Shown here one piece after another: positions 11,557-23,530 of a stretch of DNA of 64,000 nt. Position 1 is the first letter of the stretch. Each line of letters opens with the position of its first letter. The translations under genes were made by a program, and so were the position numbers. The notes under the pieces were generated by a model. The model saw only the letters and a program-made list of their open reading frames with translations, searched no databases and was not told the DNA's origin. Where the stretch lies: positions 32,113,659-32,177,658 of the forward strand of contig OW387140.1 in assembly GCA_936440205.1 (NCBI GenBank), given 5' to 3'. This stretch comes from Lepidonotus clava. Taxonomy: Eukaryota; Annelida; Polychaeta; Phyllodocida; Polynoidae.

Positions 11557-12867
11557 TTACAACGTAGCGAGTATACGTGAAAAGGAGATAACGATGACTA
11601 TAATGGTTTGACCAACGCCCCAGACCAAGGCGTACAGTGGGGCCATCTCGAAATCCGATGCTCTGTACACTCCTGCTATGGCTGCACCTGGAAAATAAGG
11701 CACTTCTTTGGTACACAATAAGGCAATATACACGGTAGATCTACACTCAATATGCTACTGGAAATTCGCATTTCCTCATCGACTACTTCTATCAAATAGA
11801 CAATTTTCCATCTACGTTAGTTATTCTGTGTAAAATAGTGAGAAGCAAAAGGGACATCCTGATCCACAAATTTTGAAGCTCTTCAATAAACACTGAATTT
11901 ATAATATTTATTTACGATTTGGGATATTATTTGCTTAAATCACGAACATGATAAAAGTATTTTGAGTTGTCGTTCGGCAGTCGACTGAACCATTTCAAAT
12001 AAATTCCTGGGTATTTACAATGAAAATTACATGCAATTTCAATAAGAAAGGATGCATATATGTTACATAGCTAGATGCGTCCTTCTTTGATGCTGTCGTG
12101 AAAAGAACTGGTGTTCGAAGGAACCAGCTTTTTGGTATGCCATTTGAAAATAACTAGAAGAAATTACATGCTATCAATATTTTTTTTCACAGAACTTACT
12201 TGTGACAACACCTCCGGTGAGGGGTGACAAAAAGCCCATAACAAAGATGAAAGCTGGCACGAATCGTCCGATCTTGTGTTTCCGAAGTCGACAGAAAGCG
12301 ATGGCTGATGCAACAAAGTGCACCAAGATGGATGAAAAAAGTGCCCACAGGAACACTTGGTACCACATCTCTGTAAAATATAAAGTGACAAATTGATATA
12401 TTATCTGTCTGATTATATGGATATAATGGCCATGTAAAAAACAGTGATGTAAGTCAGGGGTAATGAAAAAATCTGAAACCCCAGATAGAAAATTTGGAAT
12501 AATCTTAAAAGGAATTCAGTTTCAAAATTATTATTTGAGGTGATGATGTGAAAAAATCTGAAATCTGATTAAAATATGAAAACTTACATCCCTGAAAAAA
12601 GATAAGAGCTTGGTGATTTTTTAATCAATATCGGAAACATGTTGGTTTGCAATATTGTGATTTCTTGAACTGTCATTCTTCACATTAATAATACAACAAC
12701 TGTGAAAAAAAATAGTAGGCCTATGCAACAACATAACTTTTGATGACAGAGAAATAAGAGAAAAACTACTTACCAGCAAATCCATTGAGAGGATCTAAAG
12801 GGGACAGGCCTATGACATTTTCAATAGAGTCCAACTCCGCCGTCTGAAAATCGTCTCCACCGGCCAT
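11557..12867 (-). CDS. TMEM170A: Transmembrane protein 170A
   Basis: Three coding exons on the minus strand: 12867-12774, 12370-12200 and 11687-11557, with GTAAGT donors at the first two and CAG acceptors. The joined reading frame gives 131 aa. It starts MAGGDDFQTAELDSIENVIG, continues through EMWYQVFLWALFSSILVHF (first membrane segment) and KIGRFVPAFIFVMGFLSPL (second), then AAIAGVYRASDF, and ends QTIIVIVISFSRILATL (third). The SAAIAGVYRA block and terminal RILATL match vertebrate TMEM170A, which is about 144 aa. The family is a small three-pass ER/nuclear-envelope protein implicated in ER sheet formation and nuclear pore assembly. A CAG just upstream of the leader (near 12889) suggests that the 5' UTR may itself be spliced. 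It lies head to head with CFDP1, 1.9 kb away. Confidence 0.95.
12442..12594. mobile_element. hAT-like MITE with 6-bp target duplication, copy B
   Basis: This 153-bp element lies in TMEM170A intron 1, with terminal inverted repeats CAGTGATGTAAGT / CAGGGATGTAAGT. It is flanked by AAAAAA on both sides (12436-12441 and 12595-12600), which is low complexity but consistent with the 6-bp duplications of its relatives. Internal blocks AAAATCTGAAAC and AATCTGAAATCTGA match the other copies. Confidence 0.7.
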
Positions 12868-14747
12868 TTTCAGTTCTTTCACATGCCACCTGGAAATTTA
12901 AATGATTTCTTTTAATTATCTGTTCTAGACCACATACCATCTCTCTTCATAGTCTATGTTTATACAGAACATCGCAAAATATGAACATTTCTTGGTTTTC
13001 TGAACGTTTTCTTGTCTTCTGAATTTGGACTATAACCTACGTTCTAGCTGATCTTTTTCATATTATCTCGATATTGATCAAGGGAATCAAGAGAATATGA
13101 CCCTTAGGTTTTAAAGAGGCCCCTAGATTCAAAGACTCAAGTTCCAAACTAACTCCAAGCTCAGTATGAGGCATCACTTGACCCCTTGAGGCATCACTTG
13201 ATTCATCATTCCCATGGGTTAACCTTAGCATAGAGTTACTAGTACCGGTTAGTGGTAAATATCTTGCCGGACGAGTGACGTTTGTTTGCGGCTGGCCCTG
13301 TCGGTCAATGAAATTAAAGGAATAATGTACCTATATCGAATACTGGTGAACTCGGCCCGCTGGTGAACTCGGCCCATGGTGAACTCGGTCCATTGGTGAA
13401 CTCGGCCCAAGCTTCCATTTTAATCTATATCCAGCCTCAATAATACAACTAATATTTCCATCACTTTGTGCCCGATGTTGCTTGTTTTTAAATCATGAAA
13501 ATGTTTATAAATGTTGCAAAATGTCGCTTGCTGATGAATAATTGGTAGATAAAATGATTGATTACGTTTTTGTTTCAATAACTTGCAAAAATTTCTTTAT
13601 TATATAAGTTTATACTGCCATAATATATGGCCCCAATATTTCGTATTATGCTTCTCACATCATCAACGCTTGTTGTGCAAACTAGTGTAAATATTACGTT
13701 GATATAATTATGAAAAATAGTAATTTAGCAGAACGGACCGACTTCACCAATGGTCCGACTTCACCATGGGCCGAGTTCACCAGCGGGCCGAGTTCACCTG
13801 TTACCCCTATATCGACTAGTGGAATTTTGGTCCAGGCTAAAGCAAAAGGTGGACCACCAGTAGCCTCGTGGACTTATGGATAAAATTCTTAAGAAAAGCC
13901 CCTATTCCAAAATTTTACGGAAAACTCCTACCGGGTGGATCTACCGGTAACAAGTCACTTGGTCCCACCGCACTTGGTCCCAGGCACTTGGTCCCATGGG
14001 TGGCTGGGCTATACCCAGCACCTCCCGTGACTTTTGCTTTGGGGCCTACCCCTTCGAAGGGCCTGCACCCTTGTTTAAAGCCATAAAGGAAATGCGCAAA
14101 GCCGTTTTTGTTTTTGTTTTTGTTTTTACTCAAAAGAAGAATTAGATGAAATAAGTGATGGGCAGGGTTATGGTGTGGACTGAGTGCCAGTGCCTGGCAG
14201 TGGAGGCTGGGCGACTTCAAATCTTCAGACTCAAACCTCAAAAACTACTACCACAATGGGATTGATATACCAAATACTACAAAAAATCATCGAAATATAT
14301 TGTCGCCATGTTAACCATTATAGATTAGATAGAAAATCCGTCATTATTCTGACGATATGTACCTTTTTATGAACAAGTTCTCTCGAAATAATAAATAATC
14401 CGACTCCGCGACTCCATGTTGCCGCTCCGCAGTAACGACACAATTTAGCATGAAACACGTCGACAAAATTGTAAAAAGTGCTATATTTGATCATTTTAAA
14501 ATTATAACTGTTCCAAAATAAATACATAGTTTTAAGTGCGTACCATACTACTTGTATTACATCTCTAATATATTTTTGAATGATTTCTGGTTTCGTCTCT
14601 TCATGACGCCACGGCCGTTCTATCCCGCAGCACACGAGTGTTAAGTAGAAGTGGTCAAGAAGTGGTTTCACGAAGAAAGCCACTCAAAACAATAATATCA
14701 CTTGTTAATTAACTGAAGTCAGGTCTCTAAAGCAAAGAACAGAAGTC
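12868..14747. other. Intergenic head-to-head region, TMEM170A-CFDP1
   Basis: It should contain the promoters of both genes, but no TATA box is obvious. It holds the inverted-repeat element at 13340-13805. A second iterated motif, (G)CACTTGGTCCCA, occurs three times at about 13963-14000. An A-box-less TTTTTG run lies near 14105. Confidence 0.5.
13340..13805. mobile_element. Mutator-like element with iterated terminal inverted repeats
   Basis: Direct repeats CCTATATCGA (13330-13339 and 13806-13815) flank a 466-bp element. Its roughly 70-bp inverted termini each consist of four tandem 16-18-bp units of GGTGAACTCGG-CC-type sequence, at 13343-13410 and, inverted, 13733-13799. The outer two units are nearly identical between ends, while the inner ones differ by a C/G switch (GAACTCGG versus GAAGTCGG). 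A 9-10-bp target duplication and sub-repeated termini fit Mutator-like elements. The interior is AT-rich and noncoding. Confidence 0.65.
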
Positions 14748-17700
14748 ATGTTTGACGAGGAAGAATATGGTTCAGACAGCAGTGATGACGATTACGTTCC
14801 AGAAGGTAAAATTTACATTTCTTTTTATCGCTCACCGACTGTTTACTTCAAAATGACAAAACCATGTGAGCATGAATTAGAACTACCATGTGGCTGACCG
14901 CGTCGTTGGGAATCCTGAATGCCTGACATTTTGAAACAACTGTGAGAATGCAGCTTAGGCTATAAGCAGAAGCCTTTCGGGATAGGAAGTAGACTCTGAG
15001 TTTTCTGCTTGTTAAAGAAATTGACACGACTGTAGACCTCTACTGTAAGCAAGGCCTAGAGTTTGTTATTAATAGACCAACGTAGAAGACTATAATCTAA
15101 GTAGGAGTCTGGTCTAAATGTCTAAATAGACAGTATGAGTTGAGTGAAAGAATAGACTAAATAGAATACCCTTACAATCAATATGTGTGTTTAATTTTGC
15201 GGATAACCCGATCTACCGTGATTTTTCCTGTGCCCTAACTTTTCTATTGACATTTTTCAAAAAAAAAAAAATTGCCAAAATTCACTCTAGATCTAGACTA
15301 ATGATAGATCCATAGAAATGCACGTCGACGTGTAGTTCTGTGGATAGATCTAACAAAGGCAGGAAATGGCAGGTATAGATCTCTAGATCTATTTTTAATC
15401 AAGACGACAAGACTCAAGTGGTGTGGAGGCTGGAGTAATTTGAGAATTTTCAATAATGAATGAGTATATTGTTAACAGTCTATTTAGTTTGAAAAAAATT
15501 AGTCTAGATCTAAATCAACTTAGATCTAATAGTCACAAACCCTAACCACTTATATTTTTTGGTCTTAAATAATCAATAAACTCTATAGATGCTAACAGCA
15601 CTCTGAAATACAGGTTGAGATATTTCTGTAATATTTTTCTTGGTGAAGCGTAAAACGGGGGCAGTGCCAAAATTGAGCAGGGCAAGAATTTACCCACTTA
15701 GTATCTTATATGTTAACTGCCGTCAAAATGTTAAATGGTTAATGGTTTGGATGAGTACAACTTAGGCTAGAACTGTATGATCTACCTAATAATGATCCGC
15801 CCTATTATAAAAATCTAAATTTAGACCTTAACGTATATTTATTGGAAGGTCTACTTTCGTTAGGTCTGATAGTAAGATTGTTAAAAAGGAAAAAAAAAAA
15901 AAAAATTTGGTGTGGGCCAGGGGAATCTGTCACTGAAATAGAATAACTAGAAATTGCCCTTTGGGATTTCCTTGAAAAAAACCTAATAATTTCTGTCTCC
16001 TATTTAAAACATCAGTTTTTATCAACTGACGTAATATAAATCTAAACATTCTCATGTTTATACACAGAACTCGCCGATGGGGGTAGCGAGGAGGAGTCTG
16101 GGGAGGAGGAGGACGTGAATGCTCTGTTAGACGACGCATCCGAGGACACCGGGCAGGTGAAAGGAAAGAAAAGAGCTGCAAAGAAAGTGAAGAAAAAGGA
16201 GCCGACTACTGCCAGGTTTGCATTTCCCCATACTTCAACGTTGAAATCGTACTAGACTCGCTTGCAGTTAATAATGAAACAATTTTGATAAAGAAAATTA
16301 TAATCGATAATTTTAGTTGGCCTGCTGTATTCTAGAAATTATATTGGAAACAAGGCTCATTAATTTGTATTTACCATTCAGGATACCATTCCACCCGTTA
16401 TTTTCTCCCCAGGAAGCGGCAGGGTGGTATCCGAATAGAAGACGAAGAGCTGTCGGCGGCGGCGAAGGCTGAGAAGGAGGAGGACGAGAAGAGGAAGAAG
16501 GAGTTGGAGGAGGCCCTGAAGGAAGAGAAGGAGGCCAAGAAGGAGGATGAAGAGAAGAAGAGGTCCGACTCACTCTGGGCATCCTTCATGTCCGATATGC
16601 CCAGCAGACCCAAGCCCAAGCCTGCCGTCTCGTCGGGACTGGGCAGTTTGTCCACCTTGGTCAAGGTATACAAGTTTTTTTTATGGATATTGAATTGTAT
16701 ATTGGGAATTATTTTTGATTTTTATTAATAGGGCTAGAAAAAGTCGGAATCGGAAAAAAATATGAAGAAAAAACGATGTCTTTTAGAAATGCTAGTTGCT
16801 GCTCCATTTAGTTGAGTAATAGCAAAGTTTGAGTCTAAGGTTTATTTTCCTTATGAACCATTCTGACTGACAGAGTGCCCAAGTCTGTCTTATGTGAAAA
16901 AAAGCATTTAAGCAAATGGAACATAATTTTGGTGTAAAAATTGTGAGTTTATTATAATGTAAGAAAGATAGGTCAACAAAGGTACCCCAATAATGCTGCA
17001 GGAATTCTTTGCCCTCGGATTGTGTGCGGACTTCAGCGTTTTTATGTAGTATTAACACTTGTGCTTATTTTCTGATGAAATGTTATCGATTTTCCTTTTT
17101 CTTTAACTCGGGGCAGTCTCCTGCTACTAAAACTTCTGCTGTCGCAACAAGCTCCACTTCAGGGACACAAGCCAAGTCCGAATCCAAACCAGAACCAGGA
17201 AAGAACGATAAAATAACCATCACAAAGGAGTATGATTTCGCTGGAGAAATAGTTAAGTGAGTATATTTATATCAAAGAAACATTGAAGTTAGTAAATCAT
17301 TACCAATAGTATGCATTTGAATGCAGCAGTAGCATGTTGTCTACTTTCGGTAATAGAACAGACATGTTTTTCACAAATGTATAATCATTTTCTTGGTATC
17401 AATGAATTAATTTAAATTTACAACCAATTCCCCATAAAGTTATACTTGTATTCTCAACAAAAAATATTTAAAAAAAATGGGAGTGTAAATAAATATATCA
17501 ATATGACTATGTATCAACCAAAATAAACTATAACTACGTGTTTAATGTTCCTTTATCAAGAGTGACCAAAGAAGTGGACGCGAATTCGAAAGAGGCTAAG
17601 GCTGAACTGAAGAAGAAGGACGAAGAAGAGGAGACCCCAAAGCCGACCAGCGGACCCTCTATTTCGGGGTACGTTAACAAATTTAGCCATGATCTGAATC

Positions 17701-18972
17701 AAAAAGAATTTGATTTTGATTTTCTTCCTTGATTGATTTATGATAATATGTTCCACTTTCTTTATTCGCAAATTCTCGCGAGCATGGAGATTATCTTTCA
17801 CAAGCCAGGATGTCAAAATATTTACCAATATGGTTATGTTTCATTCAAAGAATCATTTTTTTATATTTTGATATCAGTATTTTTAGAAATAAATAATCTC
17901 GTTTGTGTGTACTGTATACAGTATAGCGTATATTTCAAATATTAGATTTGAACTATTATATTTCAGTCTGAAGCGACCTGGTGGTGGTGGCCTCGGTAGC
18001 GTTTTAGGGAAGATAGGCAAGAAACCCAAAATGGGCACTTTGGTGAGTAACAATTATCTGAGAAAGTAAATAAATCAAGCATCTGAGAGGACTGATACTT
18101 GCCGTACTTGCTTGATATGTAAATGACAAAATCATAGCTCTGACCTTTTGCTAACACGTTTACATCTACTTAAAAATTTGGTTATTAATAGGTGTACGTG
18201 AGATTTGACAGAGCGCAAACTTAGAAACGTATATAAGCGTCGTCCTGTATGATTCAGAGCTATGCTGAATAAATATCTTTACACAACCGAAAATGCTGTC
18301 TGTGCAATGGTCATAGATATTCTAATATACAGTTTATGCTGCTTGAAGAAAGACATTGTTATATGTACAAAGCTTCATTGAGATGGGGGGAAAAGCTGCA
18401 GACTCATGCATTATAGGCGACACATGTATTAAAAAGATGATTTTATACTTGTTTCAGGAAAAATCCAAAATCGATTGGGAATCGTGGAAGTCACAACAAG
18501 GTATATCAGATGAACTCAAAATTCACAATCGTGGTAAAGAAGGGTAAGTTTAAATAATCATTGAATGCAATCAGAATATTTTTTTTATGAATATATATTG
18601 TGCACCTTCATTTCTTAGATGAACAAAATGTTGTGGATATTAATTTTGTAAAGTGTTAAAATTGCCAAAAATTATTGTTATAAATGGTTGAAATGGTTTA
18701 TGTCTTCGGTGTTATGAACTGAATTGAAAACAAATGTTCGATCTGAAATAATTGTGTATGTTGTTGTCACAAAGAAACATTTCTGTAATCTATTCAGAAC
18801 TCAGACAATTATTTAGGCATCAACAAAAATGTTCAACAGACTGTTTATACCATTTACTTAAAAACACGTTTTTCCTTTATCCAGCTTCATCGAACGACAG
18901 GCATTCCTAAACCGAGCTGACCAAAGGCAATTTGAAATAGAACGACAGATGCGACTGACCAGCAAGAGATGA
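14748..18972 (+). CDS. CFDP1: Craniofacial development protein 1 (BCNT/Swc5 family)
   Basis: Eight coding exons: 14748-14805, 16068-16215, 16413-16665, 17117-17256, 17561-17668, 17967-18042, 18458-18543 and 18885-18972, with GT donors and AG acceptors and phases that agree. The product is 318 aa (human 299). The start [19 protein letters not shown] is the usual acidic N-terminus. A lysine/glutamate-rich, coiled-coil-like stretch covers about residues 80-120, followed by LWASFMSD (123-130), the short motif found in Swc5/BCNT proteins. The C-terminal BCNT-C domain (about 262-318) contains [31 protein letters not shown] split by the last intron. Family role: subunit of the SRCAP/SWR1 remodeller that deposits histone H2A.Z in chromatin. 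The exon 5 acceptor is CAAG|A rather than CAG, chosen by frame. Confidence 0.96.
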
Positions 18973-19138
18973 CAATGTGAACGTTAAAAGAGAAAAAATG
19001 AATGAAAGTTTAACCTATACCCGTGTAAATGAACTTGACGTGATGTAAAGACAAAATATACTGTATTATGGAGATGTTGATATTCGCCCGTGTGTATGCG
19101 CCTTGGTTTTTTCTAGATGTCATGTTTTTATTTTTGTT

Positions 19139-19311
19139 AATAAAGATCAGTGAAAACTACAATTATTTTTTCGAGACTGTTGCAGAAAAGAGCTTTCTTA
19201 GTCGATGATCATGAACTGCTAAAATTAACAAAACAATCGTGAAATTGTACTAAAATGTAGTCCTTGTGTAAATATTATGAAGTGGTTGTATCTCAACGAC
19301 AGCTCAATAAA
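19139..19311 (+). terminator. CFDP1 polyadenylation signals
   Basis: Two AATAAA hexamers lie downstream of the CFDP1 stop, at 19139-19144 and 19306-19311, giving 3' UTRs of roughly 190 or 360 nt. A GT-rich stretch follows the second. Alternative polyadenylation is possible. Confidence 0.55.
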
Positions 19312-19665
19312 ATTCAACAATGTATACAGTATACCAATATTGCTTTCGTGTTTCTGACCGATTCCTTCCAACACGTAAATTCAAAGTATCAAATAGATTA
19401 AATCAGCTGAAAATACAAACTTTATCATTCAGCAATTTTTATTTTTATTATCTCCAAATTCTTACTGTTTAAAAATATATCGAAGCGTTTCTCTACAAGA
19501 CCGAAATTAATTTCATACTTAAAAATTTCCCCAAACTATTATATTTATCTATCCGATAAGTTGAATGAGGAAAATTAATCCAATAGATGGCGCTAAGGTA
19601 TGGGGTACAGCCATTATAAATAGCGACGTCTATTGTGAAGTATATGAAACACATTAAATTTTCAA

Positions 19666-19930
19666 AAATCGTTACTCAACAGGTGTCACTAGCTCTCCAT
19701 GCACTGTGAAAAAAATCCGTCTCAGTAGCGCCATCTTCTGAGAAGCATTATATATCTATTTAGAAAATCTTTGTTCACCAGGCGTCACTAGCTCTCCGTG
19801 CACTGGGAAAAAATCCCTCTCAGTAGCGCCATCTTCTGAGAAGCATTTACTTTTTTTGGAAAATCTTTGTTCACCAGACGTCACTAGTGCGCCGTAAATG
19901 GCAAAAATGGCACTTATTCAGTGGCGCCGC
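19666..19930. repeat. Tandem repeat, about 97-bp unit, 2.7 copies
   Basis: Units are marked by AGGTGTCACT (19681), AGGCGTCACT (19780) and AGACGTCACT (19876). The first two share CACTAGCTCTCC and CTCAGTAGCGCCATCTTCTGAGAAGCA-type blocks, while the third is more diverged. A related GATGGCGCTA occurs just upstream near 19587. Confidence 0.75.
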
Positions 19931-21782
19931 CTGGTAAAATCAGATTTGCTGAAATCTTCTCGTTCTGCTAGGTATATTCAATTTCACTTTTTCGTTATTT
20001 TTCTTAGGCCAATTCGCCAGAATGACGGTCCGTCTTTTGTATAAGTAGTTCAAATTATTAATTGCTACGTATGGACTGCCTAGAAAATTATATGGTGGTC
20101 TTTATTTCCGAGTATCATTCAGAAGTAGTATAGCAAAGAACAGAACAATATTTTTAGACGATACGTTTTTATTCGATATATATTCATATTTACAATGATT
20201 GCTTGCATGTTGAAAAAAATTATACACGCACTCTTGGACAGAGAAAAGAAAACACTGTACAATCAATCTGACGGGAAATAATAAGGTATCCAGACTTAAT
20301 TGAAGTAGGATAATGATAATCATCAGGTATCGATACTTGATTGGAGTAGGATAATTTAGTTAGGATATTTCAGTTTCTCACTGCATCGCTTCATTACACA
20401 TTACTAGCTCAAAAGTCTTCACGTGATACTGAAATAAAATCTGTACAAAAGCGGACCGGCAGAAACACGTTTATAACAAACAAATGAATACATGTGGATT
20501 TTTGTGACGCAAAAAAGCATACGCATATTCATCACACACACACACAAAACATGACGGGTTTCAACTTTTGTTGATTTAAATACTAGTATTTCTATTTCAT
20601 ATAGAAGTAGGTGATACAGCAAGATGCCTTTAAGAAATGAAACATTTATTATATGACCCTACAGAAAATCTCAGTCAAAACTTAATAGGGTTTACTGCGA
20701 AGTACAATTTACCAATTATCCAAAATCATAGTAATTAAATTATTTTTTTCTATTACACTTTGAAATGATCATATAGTTACATGAGAAGATATTTCCTTCT
20801 ATTTCACAGTATACATGATACATATAAGAGTAGACCACCTTTAAGATAACATTTTATAGCACCGACCTTTCCCTAACTGAATTACTGTGTAGGAATACCT
20901 CTTTTCACACGATCACTTACAATATACTTCAACACAGTTATCAATTTCAGGAGGTATTATTGACCAAAATAAGCTAATGACGAATGTAATGTTAACGTTC
21001 ATCAGTCGATAAGTATTCAGGAGGTAGGACATATAGCCATTTGATTTTTATTTGGACAGCATTTCATCGATCTTTTACACATGATGCAGAATTATTTTCC
21101 TGAATAGGGATTCGAGCAGGCGTTATACCACGTTGTCACACTATCTGAATTAGGTCGAGAAAAGGGAACCTGAAAATTGGGTACATGTACATACATTAAA
21201 ATATACATGTATTGGGAACGATAATGTATAAAAGCACGATTGAAACCGCTATCCACTTCGTTTTTAAAATCATTTTCTTAATGTTACTGCATCGACCTTG
21301 TTGATCATCATGCCGTATAAATATCGTAGCAGGAAAAGTATTTTCAACATCGATTATGGTTATAGGATTCGACCAGACCACAAACTTTTATTATCATTAC
21401 TATTTTTATAGGTGAATGCTCAAACAGCTTTGTCTGTCCTCAGAAGTGTTCTTTTGAGAAATACCTATGTATATATATTGAACTAGATTACACCATTATA
21501 AGTATATCTCGACAATACAGTATATTCACATTGCTTTAATGTTGATTTGTTTCAACGTTCGACTTACGCTGAATAAGAAAGCTACTCTCCGCATTAAATA
21601 CTACAAGACAAGAGTTGTCATGTGCATATTGTTACACTTAGGAAATCCTCACACGAACACTAGGTGTACGAATTTTGTTCACCAGAGCCACACATACTAA
21701 GCAAGAGAAATATACAGATTGAATGATAGGTGTAGTATGTTTATTAAACCAGTGTTATTGTTAGAGAGAAGAGAACAGGCTT

Positions 21783-21796
21783 GTTGCCATAGCAAC
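21783..21796. promoter_or_regulatory. Perfect RFX X-box
   Basis: GTTGCCATAGCAAC matches the symmetrical RFX binding consensus (GTTGCC, 2-bp spacer, GGCAAC-type half). It lies about 1.7 kb past the BCAR1 stop codon. The sequence match is direct; binding is not shown. Confidence 0.45.
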
Positions 21797-23530
21797 ATTG
21801 AAATAATACCTTTTCATAATCTAGCCCTTTGGCTGATTATTAAGTTATGTGATTCTACTTCTAGAGCTTATGAAATCGTCTGTTTCGTCTTGTATGTTAG
21901 AGTTAGACAATTCCAGTCATTACGTATCATAGTGAGGGACTATAATATTGTAGGATGTGATACTCTGACAATACAGTATTGTCAGTCGTCTATTTATGAA
22001 GCATCTCTTTTAGGGCTGTGATATGATTCTATAGTCAGAGTTTCTCAAATTTCACATTATCGAATATTATTTTTATTATTGATGTATAATTCAAATAGGC
22101 AAAACTCCTTTGTCTTTTTCTGAGAGGCATTTCTTGGATTAGAACACGTGCTTTTTCCTTCCCTGATGTTCAATGTGGATTTTGGACCGTTTTCGAGAGG
22201 CATTTGTGTGAAGTTGTCAACTCATCATTTTCTTATGCTAACGCTAATAATCTTTAGGAAACATCACAAGACAAATTAACAGACAGACAGCCATCTTACT
22301 AGTTTCACGATAGCTTGCATGTATGAATATTGGTTGTACCGGGTATTATTCAACTTCTAGGACAAAACACCACGAACCAAGAAAGTTATGTGAAATCATT
22401 ATATTGAGCATAATCGGTTGTATTTACTATATCGAACTGGACCACTCTGCATATTAAATCGATTTACAAAATCGACCATTAGCACATTATGCTTCCCTGG
22501 ATAGTTTCACGTATCCCTGGATGACAGCTACTTGATAATCCCTCATTTTTATTAAGGTCGATAAAATAGGACAAAGCTACGTATGTATTTACACTCCCAT
22601 ATGCAGTAGAACTATACAGCAAAGTAATAATAAACCTGGGTTCATTGTGAAGATAAAAGCAGTGAACCTGACTGCTCGTCAAAAGAGTGCATCTTATGAT
22701 ATATCAGTTTCATTTCACAAACACACGAAACGTACACTAACTGCGTAATGTATCCATTTTGGTTGAGTAAGACACTGTCAACTTGGTTGAATAGGGCCGA
22801 GCCTACTTTCTGTAAATTGAAAAAAAAAAAACAGAACTTACGCCGTTTGATCTTGTTTACATACTTGTCAGAAAGTGTTTGTTTATATATGTAGTTGACC
22901 ATGGCGTTGGGACATAAATACGGGTACAAGCACTGAACATTCACATATTGCATGTACTATACTCAATGTAAATACACTTCAACACAAACAAAAATAACAA
23001 TAACCTTTACAACATCTGTTGGTGTTCATCCCTGGAATCTTTTTTTCCTTCTATTCAAAAGAAATTGCCAGCTTCTTTCCTTCTATATATAGGAATCACA
23101 AGATTGTTTTCTTGAGTTTAAAGGAACATTAGATATACAGGGTAATGAGCCAATACGACCAACTTTTTTTTTTTAATTATTCGAAGAAAACGATAAGATC
23201 GTTTTGGTGTTTTTTCCCCAATAACATTCCTAGTATTCATCGCCCCAGCTCTTTTGGCACCCATGCAGCTTGAAATAGTCACCAGGTAGATCAAACTTGG
23301 GGCTTGCATGTCAGCTGTATTTACTGAATCGCAAAGTGTGTCACGAATACCGTAGATTGCCAAAACCACAAAGCATAGCATCAGGTGCTGCAGAATGAGC
23401 AATCTTTCTCCATGTCCGATAATTGCGAGCCAAGCCATACTAGCTAAGTTCAACTAGCTCAAAAAGCCTGTAGGCGGCTTATAGATATCAACAAACCTAG
23501 TCTTTTTTTGTGTTCTTAATTTCGAGTTCA

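Larger units (their letters stand above)
19312..23530. other. Convergent intergenic region, CFDP1-BCAR1, with probable BCAR1 3' UTR
   Basis: Both genes point into this AT-rich stretch. It contains a roughly 97-bp tandem repeat (19666-19930), a degenerate short duplication around 20283-20346 (AGTAGGATAAT) and a perfect RFX X-box (21783-21796). TTTATT motifs near 22546, 22069 and 21737 could be minus-strand polyadenylation signals for BCAR1. No further gene was recognised. Confidence 0.5.

Noticed and set aside
14318-14683. 121-aa minus-strand frame upstream of CFDP1
   Set aside because: It begins at GTG rather than ATG and has AT-rich, non-coding composition. It lies in the head-to-head intergenic region.
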